From positions 372,001 to 436,000 of the forward strand of contig OZ059825.1 in the NCBI GenBank assembly GCA_964057195.1: DNA of 64,000 nt, given 5' to 3'. This DNA is from Orthosia cruda. Taxonomy: Eukaryota > Arthropoda > Insecta > Lepidoptera > Noctuidae. The position numbers and the translations under genes are program-made. The notes under the pieces were generated by a model that searched no databases, was not told the origin of the DNA, and saw only the letters and a list, made by a program, of their open reading frames with translations. Positions 23,818 to 34,850 of this stretch are shown here, piece by piece. Each line of letters opens with the position of its first letter. Within the stretch, counting starts at the first letter, position 1.

Positions 23818-24522
23818 ATGGAAACAAATTTCGCAAAAGATTATAATGAAGCAATCATCTTGGACAAGCCGTATCGTGAGCTAATAGGTTGTCTTCTATA
23901 TATATCTACTTCAAGCAGACCTGATATTTGTTTTTCTGTGTCATTTCTAAGTCGTTTTTTGGATAAGCCTACTATATCACTGTGGAAAGCAGCTAAGTGT
24001 GTATTGCGTTACTTAAAACAAACTAAGTCAAAGTCTCTTATATATAAACGGGATAGCAATTGTCGTCTTGTTGGTTATTCTGATGCTGACTGGGCTGGTG
24101 ACAGAACTGACAGAAAAAGTGTTAGTGGATCTGTAGTTTACTACGGTAATAATTTATTATCCTGGTTCTGTAAAAAACAAAACGTTGTTGCGTTGTCAAC
24201 TGCCGAAGCTGAATTTATAGCTGCTGTTTTAGCGTCTGCAGAGTTAGTTTATTTGAAAGGTTTGCTACAAGATTTTAACCGCACTTCAGATTCATATTTA
24301 AATGTTGATAATCAAAGTGCAATTAAAATGATAGAATCGAATGAAAACAGTAAGAGGTCAAAGCACATTGATATTAAATACCACTATATAAAAGATCTGT
24401 TTAGTAAAAAAGAAGTAATTGTGAAATATGTGAGCACGAATGAAAATGTAGCAGATGTATTAACTAAGGCTTTAGTGAAACAAAAACACAATTATTTTGT
24501 AGAAAGGCTCGGTTTAAATTAA
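23818..24522 (+). pseudogene. copia RNase H
   Basis: 234 codons. LIGCLLYISTSSRPDICFSV and VLRYLKQTKSKSLIY are the RT-RNase H connection. SDADWAGDRTDRKS carries the first RNase H Asp. NVVALSTAEAEFIAA holds the Glu, NVDNQSAIKM the next Asp, and RSKHIDIKYHYI and ADVLTKAL close the domain. The C terminus is complete. The enzyme would remove the RNA strand from the RNA:DNA hybrid. Confidence 0.92.
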
Positions 24523-24760
24523 AGTTTTATTTTTATTGGTTATGAATTTCAATTTTAAGAATGATTATAATATTTTTTAAATTATTGATTCTTTCAATTG
24601 CGGGGGAAAGGTAAATTATACTTTCTTTTTTTTTCTTTACTGTAATAGTGTATGATTTATTTTGTGGATTTTAAGTACTGTTTTTTATGTAATTAATTAT
24701 TATAAATGCTTATGTGTGTTTCTATTTTATCAATTTGAATTTTATGGAAAATTTTAATTG

Positions 24761-24768
24761 AGGGGGGA
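24761..24768 (+). promoter_or_regulatory. Polypurine tract of copia element
   Basis: Purine run aggggga immediately before the TG of the 3' LTR. Confidence 0.8.
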
Positions 24769-24932
24769 TGTAGAAGTTTTAGTTTGTCTTTGATAAACAA
24801 TTGTCTATGGTGTTGATGGTAGCAACTGTCGTATGATTCAAATATAAGAATTATGGTGAACGTTATAAAAATAGTTTTATTGTAGAGAAGAAAGGAATAT
24901 GGTGTCTTCCATGTATTATTAGGAATTCAACA
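24769..24932 (+). repeat. 3' LTR of copia element
   Basis: 164 bp, TG...CA, followed by the CAGCG target duplication. Confidence 0.95.
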
Positions 24933-25545
24933 CAGCGCACCATGCGATGATCCGTATTAAAATTGAGATTGCTTAAAACCTTAGTATCAGTGAAAGCTTT
25001 AGGGTAGTTGCTTGTTACATAATCAATTTCATTCTTATGAGATCCATCTGGGGCAATCCAGGTCCATTTATTCTTTTTAAAGTTTTAATTTAAAACTGAT
25101 AAGTTGTGCTCCATTAAGAATTCCGCCAGCTTTTTCCCATTGCAACTTGGTGACCCGTGGCCAAATTTGCCAAGTATGTGCTCGTTATTGTTTTGCCTTG
25201 CTCCAATTTGCGCATTAAAATCACCCATCAAGACTATATGTTTGTCTGCATTGTTTTTTTATAGCTAATAGTGACATCTCATCGTAGAACGCTTCAAGGG
25301 TTGGCAGCTCAGCCCTTTCTGTTGGTGTATACGCTTGTATGATAGACCAATTAACAAAACTTTGACCTGCAATCTTTCCGCTATGGTACAGTATGTAACT
25401 ACCATGTTCTTCTATTCGTTCACCTAATCTTCTCACTTCGCTTATGTCTAGTATATCATAATTTATTTTTCTAATGATTTTTCTAGTTCTAATAAGCTTT
25501 CGTGGGTTGCAAGCACTGACCTCTATCATACAAGTACGCTGGACT
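24933..25545 (-). pseudogene. RTE-type LINE endonuclease remnant (copia target)
   Basis: The minus strand reads NYDILDISEVRRLGERIEEH, SYILYHSGKIAG, WSIIQAYTPTERAELPTLEA and, after a frameshift, GDFNAQIGARQNNNEHILGK. Next come NKWTWIAPDGSHKNEIDYV and DHRMVRC. These are successive AP-endonuclease blocks of RTE-like LINEs, ending with the catalytic His motif. The copia element entered right after DHRMVRC; the sequence across the insertion (16020-16037) continues with a few compatible residues. RT is not attached. Confidence 0.8.
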
Positions 25546-26225
25546 TCATATTATCGATGACAAAATGAAGACATTTGATTTTCGCCATTTTGGCGCTGAT
25601 AGCAACGTGACTTAACGTGAGAGTAGAGATGGGACACAGCCTTCGGTAAAAAAATACTTTTATGGGCTTTGTCGATCGTAAGAATAATTTAATACGTAAG
25701 AGAAAAAAAATACAGTAATTTTTATTATGATTCATTTTTAATTAATAGAATAATTGCTGTAAAGGTTAACTGAAGAATATTTTCAGTCAGATTGCAAGCT
25801 ATAAACTAGTGGATAGCGTGCTAGTAAAGTAATAGCGAATTACGGTCAGATCAGTGAGAATTTAAATACGGCGATAGGCTTACAACTTAACTTAACTTAT
25901 CCTTAAAACTAGTATATTTGAGCAAGTATCTCCTCGCTCAAGTACACTAGTTAGTTAATACTTACAATCGTTTGGCGATTCACTCGGTTGGCGCCCATCG
26001 TATTCGTGAAGGGAACATCATTTATACAATAATAATAATAAATGAGATGGATAATCATTTACGATAGACGTATTTATCGCTCTCATCGCTGAGTGTTAAG
26101 GTGCAAATAAGTGTGACATCGCATTCCAGCAAGGTGAAGACTTATATCAGTTTTCAACTCTGTTTCAGATGCAGATAATAAATTGTTTGACTTCAAAACA
26201 TTTGTATGTTATTTGCACAATATAA
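25546..26225. other. No assignable gene
   Basis: AT-rich, only short frames. Ends at the trinucleotide tail of the RTE element. Confidence 0.4.
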
Positions 26226-26227
26226 TT

Positions 26228-27946
26228 ATAATTCATCATCATCATCATCATTTCAGCCGAAAGACGTCCACTGCTGGACATAGGCCTCCCCCAGGCGTCG
26301 CCACATTGACCAATCCCGTGCGTCTCGCATCCAGCGCCTTCCCGCAACCTTAACCAGGTCATCAGTCCACCTAGTGGGAGGCCTTCCAACGTATCGTCTT
26401 CCGGTTCGCGGTCGCCATTCCAGATTTTTTCGGCCCCATCGGCCATCCGTTCTGCGAGCAATGTGCCCTGCCCACTGCCACTTAAGTTTGGCAATTCTTC
26501 GGGCTATGTCGGTAACTTTGGTTCTCCTGCGGATATCATTATTTCTGACGTGATCACGCAAGGAAATTACGAGCATAGCCCTCTCCATTGCCCTTTGGGT
26601 GACATTGAGCTTTCTGATAAGGCCCATTGTGAGCGACCACGTCTCGGTCCCATAGATGATCACTGGCAACACACACTGGTCATAGACTTTTGTCTTGAGA
26701 CACTGCGGTAAATTGGACGAGAAGATACCACGCAACTTCCCGAACGCCGCCCAGCCGAGTCGGATTCGACGGTTGACCTCTTTCTCGAAATTGGACCTAC
26801 CCAACTGGACCGTTTGTCCCAGGTAGACATAATCGTCTACAACTTCGAGAGTAGAGTCTCCGACCTTGATAGGAGTGGGTGTTACATGGGCATTCACCAT
26901 GATCTTGGTTTTTTCCATGTTCATTTTAAGACCCACTCTTTCGGCAGCTCTACTGAGGTCATCAAGCATTTTACTGAGGCTCTCCATGACCACTATGACG
27001 TCGAAAAACCGAAGGTGAGTGATGTACTCGCCATTAACGTTGATGCCCAGCCCCCTCCAGTCCAGAACCTTGAAGACATCCTCCAGCGCAGCAGTGAACA
27101 GTTTCGGAGAAATGACGTCTCCCTGTCTCACGCTGCGCTGGAGAAGGATTGGTTTCGAGGTCTGATCCTGAAGACGGACTGACATGGTGGCGTTTTTGTA
27201 CAAACACTTCAACACCTCAATGTACCGGTAGTCGATCTGGCACCGTTGGAGAGACTGCAGCACAGCCTAAGTCTCTATCGAATCGAAGGCTTTCTCGTAG
27301 TCCACAAACGCTAAACAGAGAGGCAGGTTATACTCTTCGGTCTTCTGTATAACCTGCCGCAGCGTATGTATGTGGTCTACGGTGCTAAAGCCTTTTCGGA
27401 ATCCGGCTTGTTCGGGGGGCTGGAAATCGTCTAACCTGCGCGCGAGACGATTCGTGATGACTCTTGAAACCAACTTGTAGACATGGCTAAGAAGTGAGAT
27501 GGGCCTATAGTTCTTCAACCGGGCATTGTTGCCCTTCTTGAAGAAGAGTACCACCTGCCCTGCACCATGCCTGTGGCGTTTTGCCCTCAAGTATGACGGA
27601 ATCAAACAGCTTCTGAAGGGCCCTTAGGACCGGTTTTCCACCCGCCTTCAGGAGTTCGGCCGTAATTCCGTCATCACCCGGCGCCTTGTTGTTTTTGAGC
27701 TGTTTCAGAGCCATCCTAATCTCGTACAGGCTGACGTCCGGGATATCTTCGGTATAGTGTCGGGTCAATCTAGCTCTTGGGTCGTTTGCTAGACTCGCAA
27801 CGGGCTTGCTGATCGATGTGTACAACTGCCCATATAATGTCTCGATCTCCCTGAGAAGCTCCGGTTTGGCGGATACGATCCTGCCATCGTCGGTCTTCAG
27901 TTTCGTGAGTTGGCTCTACCCAATAGCCAGATCCCTTGAAAACACC
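26228..27946 (-). mobile_element. RTE-type LINE, 5'-truncated
   Basis: The 3' end lies at the left: a (atc)n tail at 26235-26250 on plus is followed by 'cagccgaaagacgtccactg' and 'ctggacataggcctccccca'. From memory this is one of the most abundant LINE 3' ends in Lepidoptera. RT coding fills the rest. The 5' part and endonuclease are missing; sequence changes at 27946 into the poly(T) of the R1-type LINE. Confidence 0.85.
26253..27910 (-). pseudogene. RTE-type reverse transcriptase, catalytic site lost
   Basis: Pieces in order: KLKTDDGRIVSAKPELLREI (near 27850), LKNNKAPGDDGITAELLKAG (27650-27720), ARLKNYRPISLLSHVYKLVS, AGFRKGFSTVDHIHTLRQVI and CLAFVDYEKAFDSIET (27270-27600). Then RSVRQGDVISPKLFTAALED and NMEKTKIMVN (26253-27263). 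A frameshift near 27590 and a stop near 27265 separate three frames. The catalytic box reads RFFDVIVVM where FADDIVVM is expected, so both the Ala and one Asp are changed. The C terminus with WAGHIARRTDGRWGRKNLEW is complete. Confidence 0.9.
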
Positions 27947-28330
27947 TTTTTTTTTTTTGGGTGAAGCGGGAGGGATGTCAGACTTTTACTGACTAAAACC
28001 CACCCGTGTTCCTTCAGTTGCTTGAGCCAGGGCCACGGTAACTCTTTTTCAAATTTATCCGCGACCCAGACAGGCATTGGCCCTAGCGGACCCCGTCAGT
28101 TCTTCTGACATCTCTTTGAGGCGCGCGTGGAACACAACGCGCCGTTGACTCGGGCCTGGTCCTTATCGGACGACGAGCTACCCATTTCTCGCCGTCCGCA
28201 AGCCCGCGCCTACGGTGGCCGGGAATCTGCTTGCGACTCCCGACGCCCAGGGCGTCTCCTGCGGTGACAAGGGACGTGAGGGATTCTCCGTTGCGTCTCC
28301 CTCACGCGTTCCGCCTCCTCCTTCGCGAGC
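27947..28330 (-). other. 3' UTR and poly(A) tail of R1-type LINE
   Basis: Minus strand: GC-rich untranslated sequence ending in A12. It follows directly after an ORF2 stretch that should precede the reverse transcriptase, marking the deletion join. Confidence 0.6.
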
Positions 28331-29584
28331 ATTACTGCTTCGCAGAAGGAGGAGACAGCTTCCCATAGCCTCTCGCTCCGTAACATGGCCTGAACCAGGG
28401 CCCTCCACGAGCTGCGGCCAGAGACTCTGCGTCAGCGGGGGCGCCCATGGGCGGAGTTTATCCCGCACCATTTTTTAGGGGCGCCCCCACGGATCCCTGT
28501 TCAGAGTCCCCAGCGACTCCTCGCGAGCCAATCCCTTGGCCCGCTTGATCTCCGCTCGGAGGGCGGTCCTCGCCGCTCTGTACCCCTCGTACAGCTCCAC
28601 CTCAATGGCTTCCGTATCCGGAGGACGGTTACGGAGCCTGCGGTGCCTGGTGTACCAGCGTCGCGAAGCAAATCACGCTTGGCGCAGAGCCGTAAGCTCC
28701 GGCGACCACCAGTACACCTGGCGCCGGGCGCGTCCTGGCTGGACACGGGGCATTGCCACGTCAGATATCTCGGACATGGCCTCCCGGAACCACTCCGCCT
28801 CGTCGTTGATGTCAGCAGGCCTATCCGGTGATGACACCCAGGCCTGCACGATCGAGGCTTCCAGGAGGAGCTCCCGGTCCAGCTGTTTCAGCGCCCACCG
28901 CGGACCACTCAGGGTCTGTCGGACCGACGCGCTCGAGATCTGGGTGGAGACGTCGAACCGGATATACCGGTGGTCGGAATATGTCTCCACCTCCTCCATG
29001 ACGCGCCAGTCGACGACACGCGGTGACAGAGCGGGGCTAGCAAACGTGATATCAACCACCGATTCGCCCTGCATCCGCACACACGTGGGGACAGAACCCC
29101 GGTTGAGGACGACCAAGCCTGTCTCCAGAGCCCAGTCCTCAACCATCCTGCCCCGTGTGTCCGTATACCGGGAACCCCAAGCCACATTCTTGGCATTGAA
29201 GTCCCCGAGGACAAGCACAGGGATGGAGCGATACCCGACGACGACGACTTTTAACTCCGCTAGGGAGTTGTGGAACTCGGTGAGAGTTCGGTTCGGGGAG
29301 AAGTATACCCCTACCACGGCAATCTCCCCGAACCGTGCTGCTACGCAACCCTGTCCCCTCTTGACACCCTCGAGGGAGGGGGTACCGGCGGTGGCCGACG
29401 AAATTAAGGTCACTGAGCCGCTCAGGTCCTCCACCCAGTCTTCCCTGGGCGGGACAAAGTACGGCTCAGCGACCACGGTGATGTTAATCGACCACTGCGC
29501 CATGCTCTGGAGCAATAGATCCTGAGCAGCGGCAAAGTGGTTGATGTTCGCCTGGAGGAGACGTAATGTGGCCATTATTGGCAC
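28331..29584 (-). pseudogene. R1-type ORF2: endonuclease and start of RT region
   Basis: From ATG 29584 (or 29575): LRLLQANINHFAAAQDLLLQ is the characteristic R1 endonuclease opening. It continues with VVAEPYFVPP, VLVLGDFNAKNVAWGSRYTD, RGRMVEDWALETGLVVLNRG and YSDHRYIRFDVST, open to 28673. Frames then shift (28501-28746), and RDKLRPWAPPLTQSLWPQLV near 28400-28470 is the linker before RT. No RT motif follows. Family role: sequence-specific nicking in many R1 relatives; target unknown here. Confidence 0.88.
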
Positions 29585-29590
29585 TCCATT

Positions 29591-31495
29591 TCAGCCTCCT
29601 CCTGAGCCCCCTGTGAGGGCCCTGCTACAGTGGTTTCGGCGCCGACGACAGCTGTGGCGGCGGCTGCGGCGGTGACGGCGGTGGTTGAGGGCTTGCTCCT
29701 GCCCCTGGCCTTGACGGGTGGAGCGCAGGCCGGCTTGCCCGCTGCTGCACATACGACGCAGTGTGGCGTGGCATTGCACGAGCCAGCCGTGACCGGGCTG
29801 ACCACAGCGGAAGCAGTGATCGCTGCGGTCGACCTCCGAGGTGCATTGAGCTCCCACGTGATTGCCCACATGGCAGCGGAAGCACCTCAGGGGTCTGGGT
29901 TCCAAGTTTCACCTGCGCGGAAACCCAGCCCACGAAGAGCCTTCGGCCCTCCCCAGCTATTTTTAGGGCTGCCGAGATGGGGCAACTCACCGTAACGGCT
30001 CGCATTCCCGTGACATCAGGACGTATAGTGCCTGCCCTCACCTGCTCGGCAGAGCATCCCCCGGTCCTTGCGATGGCGGCCAGCACGTCTCCCTCCGTCA
30101 CAGAGTCGTCCAGGCCCAGTATGCGCATATCAGCGCACTTGGTCGGCCTAGACACTCGGGCTTCGTCCGCATTTAGGGTCGCCCTGAGACTTTCGGCCAG
30201 AGCGTCAGCGGTCGGGCCGCTGGCCGCACCGGGGACTTCCAGCATCCGGGCCCCAGTCGCGGTGACTCTCATCCGGATGCCCTCGGTGACGCCGAGATCC
30301 TGTAGGTTCACCGCCGCCCTCGCTTTGACGAGTACCTCGCGGTAGGACACGCCCTTCTTTTCCGCATCCGGCTGTAGCGTAATCACTACAGCTGTGGAAT
30401 TCGGGGCGCGTAGCCTAGCCGCAATGCTTCGCTCCTTGCGCCGCTTCCGCCTCTCCTTCCTTTTGGCCGCCCTCGCTGCCTTGCCCGCCTTCTTCTTCTG
30501 CCCGGCCACTTGCCATTCGGCTTCGGCCGCAGGAGATTCAGGAGGCGGAAGCAATCGGGGCGGCAGACTCACCGCCTGGGCTGGGGCCCTCGCCACCTGT
30601 CCAGATGCTCCGCTCTTTTTGGGGGCAGAATTGCCCAGTCTCACCGAGGCCGACTTCGAAGGTTCCAGCATGGTCCCGCGGTTGGCCTGTCCCAATGAGC
30701 CCAAGGCAGCCGCGGCGGCGGCAAACGACGCCGCCTTCCGGTGTCCCAAGGCTGCCTGGCTCGCCGCTAGCGGGGGACGCAGGACGATGGCCTCCAGTGC
30801 AGAAAACCGACTTTGAAAAGCAGCCAGCTCCTGCCGCACCAGGTTCAGAACCCGGTCCTCTGCAGGCACGGGCCGGCCTTGCCCATGCTGTGCCTCCCCC
30901 TGTGGCATCTCCCGGGGGCCAGCCCCTCGGAGCCCAGCCAGGTCTGCTCGGAGCTTCTCATTTTCCTTTTGGAGAAGCTCCATGTCGGCTTTCAAGTGGG
31001 CGACCTCCGCCCGCATCTCGTACATTCCACCCGACGGAAGCCCAGCGTGATTGGCCTCCGCTGCTGCCATAATGGAGGCCGTGGCCGCGGATATGGCCTT
31101 GACTTTTGAATATTTGTTCCTCTTCAAGGCCACATCTCTGATAGCGGCTCCCACGACCTCTGCAAACCTGACTGCCCGCTCTGAATTGGAGCCACTAGCA
31201 GCGTCCAGCTCATCGCCTGAAGACCCTGAGAGGTCAGCCCTGTGGTTGTTCGGTCCGAGGTGGCGCCCCTCCGTGACAAGCCTCTCGGCTCGATGGGCAG
31301 CCTCCTGGGCGGTGAGTCCTCTCCCCACTCCTCTGTCTCGGCCCCCACGCCTACTGGTGGGATCTTCCGGGCCGAGGCCAGCTCGTCGTCGGAAAACGAC
31401 CCCAGGCCATCCCCCGATTTGGGGCGCTTCCGGCTTTTCTTTTGCTCAATCTTGCTTGACAAATATGTAAACTCCGTTCTGGTCAGTGCCACCAC
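29591..31495 (-). pseudogene. R1-type ORF1 (Gag-like) with zinc knuckles
   Basis: Begins MVALTRTEFTYLSSKIEQ at 31495 and shifts frame near 31320. It is then open as 567 codons (31328-29625) with a coiled-coil stretch (EVAHLKADMELLQKENEKLR) and a basic AAKRKERRKRRKER segment. It shifts again near 29905 into the frame with CFRCHVGNHVGAQC and CFRCGQPGHGWLVQC (two CCHC knuckles). Long antisense frames here are by-products of high GC. The protein would package element RNA. Confidence 0.85.
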
Positions 31496-31691
31496 GTCAA
31501 TACTACTACAATTAAATAGGTAATTTCTTCTTGTCGTCGATGGTGGTACCCCAGCACGGAGATTATTCGGCCAAGTTCTAATAGGCAGGAACGGTGGTTT
31601 CGTGTGCGTCAGAATGGCTGGTTGTCTGTAACGGTTCGCGTCACGCTGGTGACCAAAAATTGCTACCTATTTGCTACTTTTTACTACCTAT

Positions 31692-33215
31692 TGTAATCAT
31701 ACCTCAGAAAGGGAATCATAGAATTGAAACAACGAATAAATCAACGCAATAACAATATTTACTATCAATTATAAAGTCTACTTCAGTACATAATCATATT
31801 ATTTTACTAACCTTAAAACTCAACACTCGGGTGCCTCGTTCAAGACTGACCCTGTCAGCAACTTGTAACTGACTTATTTACTTCAATGTCAAAATAATTT
31901 TATAACTGACAGTGACACTTTGAAGCCTTTAAAATGACATAAACTTATCTTGACTATAACAAGCTTATCCATGTACTGTTTACTATAATAATCTTACTAA
32001 TATAAATCTCCCACACATACATACGTCTTGTTACAGTCGGCCATCCTTCAAGAACGAGTCCCTTCGTTCCTTATTATTGTATCGAGTGTATTATAGATTT
32101 GTTAGTTACTTGAATCTATCAAACAATTATCAATCATTAACAATTATAAAAGATAACCATATAACATTGTATTAGGTCTTATTTAATAAGGATAACAAAA
32201 CAAATAGTCTGAACTCTTACAAAATAATTAAAAATATTCTAGATCATCACTATAAATTATTTTATAGCTTAAGTGATGTGAAAGCTACTTCCTTCACTCT
32301 CACACCACTTCAGCCGCAATGGTTGAACTACTCATGGGCGACGAGTTCATACGCCAATCCTGCCCAGTTCAACCATTCTCAATCTATATCGTCATATCTA
32401 TTGCCGAGCGAAGTAGGCTACTTCCTTCACCATCACTTCGTCATCAGCAGCAGTACTTTGAGCTAATCATGGGCGGCAAATCCCAACGCCAATCCTGCCC
32501 GACAATATTCTAGATCATCATTATTGTTTATTTTATAGCTTGAGTGATGTGAAAGCTGCTTCCTTCACTCTCACACCACTTCAGCCGCAATGTTTGAACT
32601 ACTCATGGGCGACGAGTTCATACGCCAATCCTGCCCAGTTCAACCATTCTCACTAAATCTATCGTCATATCTATTGCCGAGCGAAGTGAGGCTACTTCCT
32701 TCACCATCGCTTCGTCATCAGCAGCAGTACTTTGAGCTAATCATGGGCGGCGAATCCCAACGCCAATCCTGCCCGACTCAAAGCACCCAATATTCTAGAT
32801 CATCATTATTGTTTATTTTATAGCTTGAGTGATGTGAAAGCTGCTTCCTTCACTCTCACACCACTTCAGCCGCAATGTTTGAACTACTCCTGGGCGACGA
32901 GTTCATACGCCAATCCTGCCCAGTTCAACCATTCTCACTAAATCTATCGTCATATCTATTGCCGAGCGAAGTGAGGCTACTTCCTTCACCATCACTTCGT
33001 CATCAGCAGCAGTACTTTGAGCTAATCATGAGCGGCAAATCCCAACGCCAATCATGCGCGACTCAAAGCACCCTCACTTATCTCTAAGCAACCGACAATT
33101 TCATATTCAATTCATATGCTAGACGCCATATCATATAGCTTGTAATTCACAAATATCAATCATTCCAAATCATAAATTAAATTAAATAAATTCATAAAAA
33201 TTACTCACATTTAAA
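31692..33215 (-). repeat. Probable 3' LTR of inverted gypsy element
   Basis: Non-coding sequence between the 21-bp edge motif and the integrase stop near 33232. It contains three tandem repeats. The inner boundary is a guess because the partner LTR is missing. Confidence 0.45.
32233..33073. repeat. Tandem repeat, three units of about 285 bp
   Basis: Units start at 'aatattctagatcatca': 32233 (271 bp), 32504 (285 bp) and 32789 (285 bp). Each unit itself contains two related halves, each with a '...catgggcg.c' box followed by 'cgccaatcctgccc' about 150 bp apart. The array is therefore a higher-order repeat of roughly 140-bp monomers. The short plus frames inside (62-77 residues) are the repeat read as protein and are not genes. 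Confidence 0.9.
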
Positions 33216-33231
33216 TAACGATACTATTGCT

Positions 33232-33637
33232 TTTAATTGCTATCACTCTCATCGTCATTTTCGTCGCTGGACAAGCAAGCAGGGGCATTAAAACTCAACC
33301 ATGGATAAATTTTATCAATAGCAACAATTGATTCGTACTTTGCCCCTTTTAGAGTCAAAGGGGTGTCCACAACAAGGAATCGAACGTTTGGTAAGGCTTT
33401 CTTTATCCTGTATGGACCCTGAAACTTCGCTTCTAACCTTTTAGATTGGCTCGGCGTCGATACTACTGCCCTAGCAATCCTAACCAGATCGCCTTCCTTA
33501 TAATTCGTGGCTGGTTTCCTGTGTTTTTCGTGCTGATTCTTATTGTTCTCCTGATTTCTCTTAATTCGTTCATTCGCTTCAGACCTAATTTCTTTTAAAC
33601 TTTTATTACTACTCTGTCCTATATATCATCACTTACG
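33232..33637 (-). pseudogene. gypsy integrase C-terminal domain
   Basis: The minus strand reads EANERIKRNQENNKNQHEKH, GDLVRIARAVVSTPSQSKRL, EAKFQGPYRIKKALPNVRFL and YESIVAIDKIYPW, ending in an acidic tail. This is the chromodomain-less tail of gypsy integrases ('gdlVri.r.......sKl..kf.GPy.i'). The Gly-Pro-Tyr block is diagnostic. It is continuous with 33638-34081 apart from a frameshift near 33635. Confidence 0.8.
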
Positions 33638-34081
33638 TTATTTAATGCCTTGGATCGGGTTCGCCACCGTCCTACCTAACAATAGCTCTGTAGGCGTTTT
33701 CCGTGTTACGTCGTGAACAGTGGTATTGAGTCCTAGCTGAATGTCCGGCAGAAGTTCGTCCCACCAACTTTTGTTTTTACCGTGAGCCATGGACCCTAAG
33801 GATGCCAGGATCGTCCGGTTATACCGTACGATCTGCCCATTTGCTCTTGGTGTGGCGACATAATTGAGGATGTGTTTTGCACCAATTGACGAATGCACGA
33901 ATGTTTTAATAATCTTAAGTGTAGGTCTTTCAGTAAAGCTATGGCCGAGCAACACATGATAATTAATTAAGTGATCATCCACAACAAACACCTCGACATG
34001 CTTTTCGGAAATACCTTGCTCATCTATATTCACTAAAGCACGCCCTAGCGGTAAATATGCTACATTCCCCAGTCTTCTCAA
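33638..34081 (-). pseudogene. gypsy protease-integrase join (RT deleted)
   Basis: 147 codons. The first half, NIDEQGISEKHVEVFVVDDH then NYHVLLGHSFTERP, is the end of a gypsy protease region. It passes directly into IGAKHILNYVATPRANGQIV and YNRTILASLGSMAHGKNKSW, the integrase core after its second Asp. RT, RNase H and half of integrase are therefore missing. The N residue in ANGQIVRYN stands where the catalytic Glu usually lies near (QVER), so the site is also altered. Confidence 0.8.
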
Positions 34082-34213
34082 ATATGGACCATAAACTGTT
34101 TCCTACTTCAGTCCTTTTCACGAATTAATTTTGCCTCACTAACTAAATCCACTTGGCACACTGTAGCGATTCCGTTAATATTTGTCATAACCTTGTATTT
34201 GTCGTTACTATTT

Positions 34214-34850
34214 TCAGTGAAGGACCTCAAGGACCTCCTTATCCTTTAAAAAATTATTTTGATCCTTTAGTCTAGGACAGTGGGAACTCTCGTGTCCCAT
34301 AAAATGACAGTTAGTGCACTTGACCATTGGTTTAGGGCACTTAAAGCTGGGGTGACCGATATCCTGACAGTCAAAGCACTTAATATGCCCTCTTACGCCA
34401 CTATTTTTGTTTGACGCTGTATTATCTTTATTATTTGCCGAGCTTATACTTAACGATATATTGCTAGGACGCTTATCCTTATTAAAATCTTTGTTAAAGT
34501 CCGAGTTTCTATTATGATACTTAATGGTCTTAAAGAATTCAAGTACATCTTCCGGTTTATCAAATTTTGCTGCTTGAGCCCCTACGCGAACTCCCCTATC
34601 TTCAACCCCATAAAGTAAACAATCCACTGCTTGCTTCCCAAATATCTTACATCTGTTCAGTAAATTAATTTTCGCAAAATAATAAAGTTCATATTATTAT
34701 GATTCTAAAGAGCATAACCTAACCTACTAACCCTAACCTTTAACATAGACTTCCATTCAAGCCAAGTATGCTTAATAGAGGGCAGACCATGGAACCATGT
34801 CTTAGCCAGTCCGGTGAGTTTAGGCAGGGCATAGTGAACCGATTGCTATT
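34214..34850 (-). pseudogene. gypsy Gag, C-terminal half with zinc knuckles
   Basis: Minus strand 34850-34750 reads QSVHYALPKLTGLAKTWFHG and IKHTWLEWKSM, the conserved capsid region. The frame 34627-34214 carries KCFDCQDIGHPSFKCPKP and KCTNCHFMGHESSHC, two CCHC knuckles. The N-terminal half of gag lies beyond the LINE insertion at 37126-37899. Confidence 0.8.

Larger units (their letters stand above)
16038..24932 (+). mobile_element. Ty1/copia LTR retrotransposon with nested LINE
   Basis: LTRs of 159 and 164 bp (16038-16196, 24769-24932) are flanked by perfect 5-bp target duplications CAGCG (16033-16037, 24933-24937). The primer-binding site, polypurine tract and copia domain order are all present. 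Removing the nested LINE (18280-22673) leaves an element of about 4.5 kb, close to the family's usual size. The LTRs differ by two substitutions and two small indels, yet the polyprotein carries many stops and frameshifts, so this copy could only have moved with proteins from elsewhere. Confidence 0.95.
27947..31650 (-). mobile_element. R1-type LINE with internal deletion of RT
   Basis: GC-rich element in an AT-rich setting. The 3' end has a 12-base poly(T) on plus (27947-27958) next to a 3' UTR containing 'gtgggttttagtcagtaaaa' on minus, a motif I associate with lepidopteran R1-clade LINEs. ORF1 (gag-like, zinc knuckles) and the ORF2 endonuclease are present, then sequence jumps near 28330 to the 3' UTR. 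RT is absent. The 5' boundary, near 31650, is uncertain. Confidence 0.8.

Noticed and set aside
24933..27946. RTE endonuclease (24.9-25.5 kb) and RTE RT (26.2-27.9 kb) as one element
   Set aside because: Both are on minus, but the endonuclease lies downstream of the RT, which is the wrong order for one copy.
29630..31523. Several plus-strand frames of 90-195 codons
   Set aside because: Antisense to R1-type ORF1, with no domains; GC-rich coding DNA often leaves the opposite strand open.
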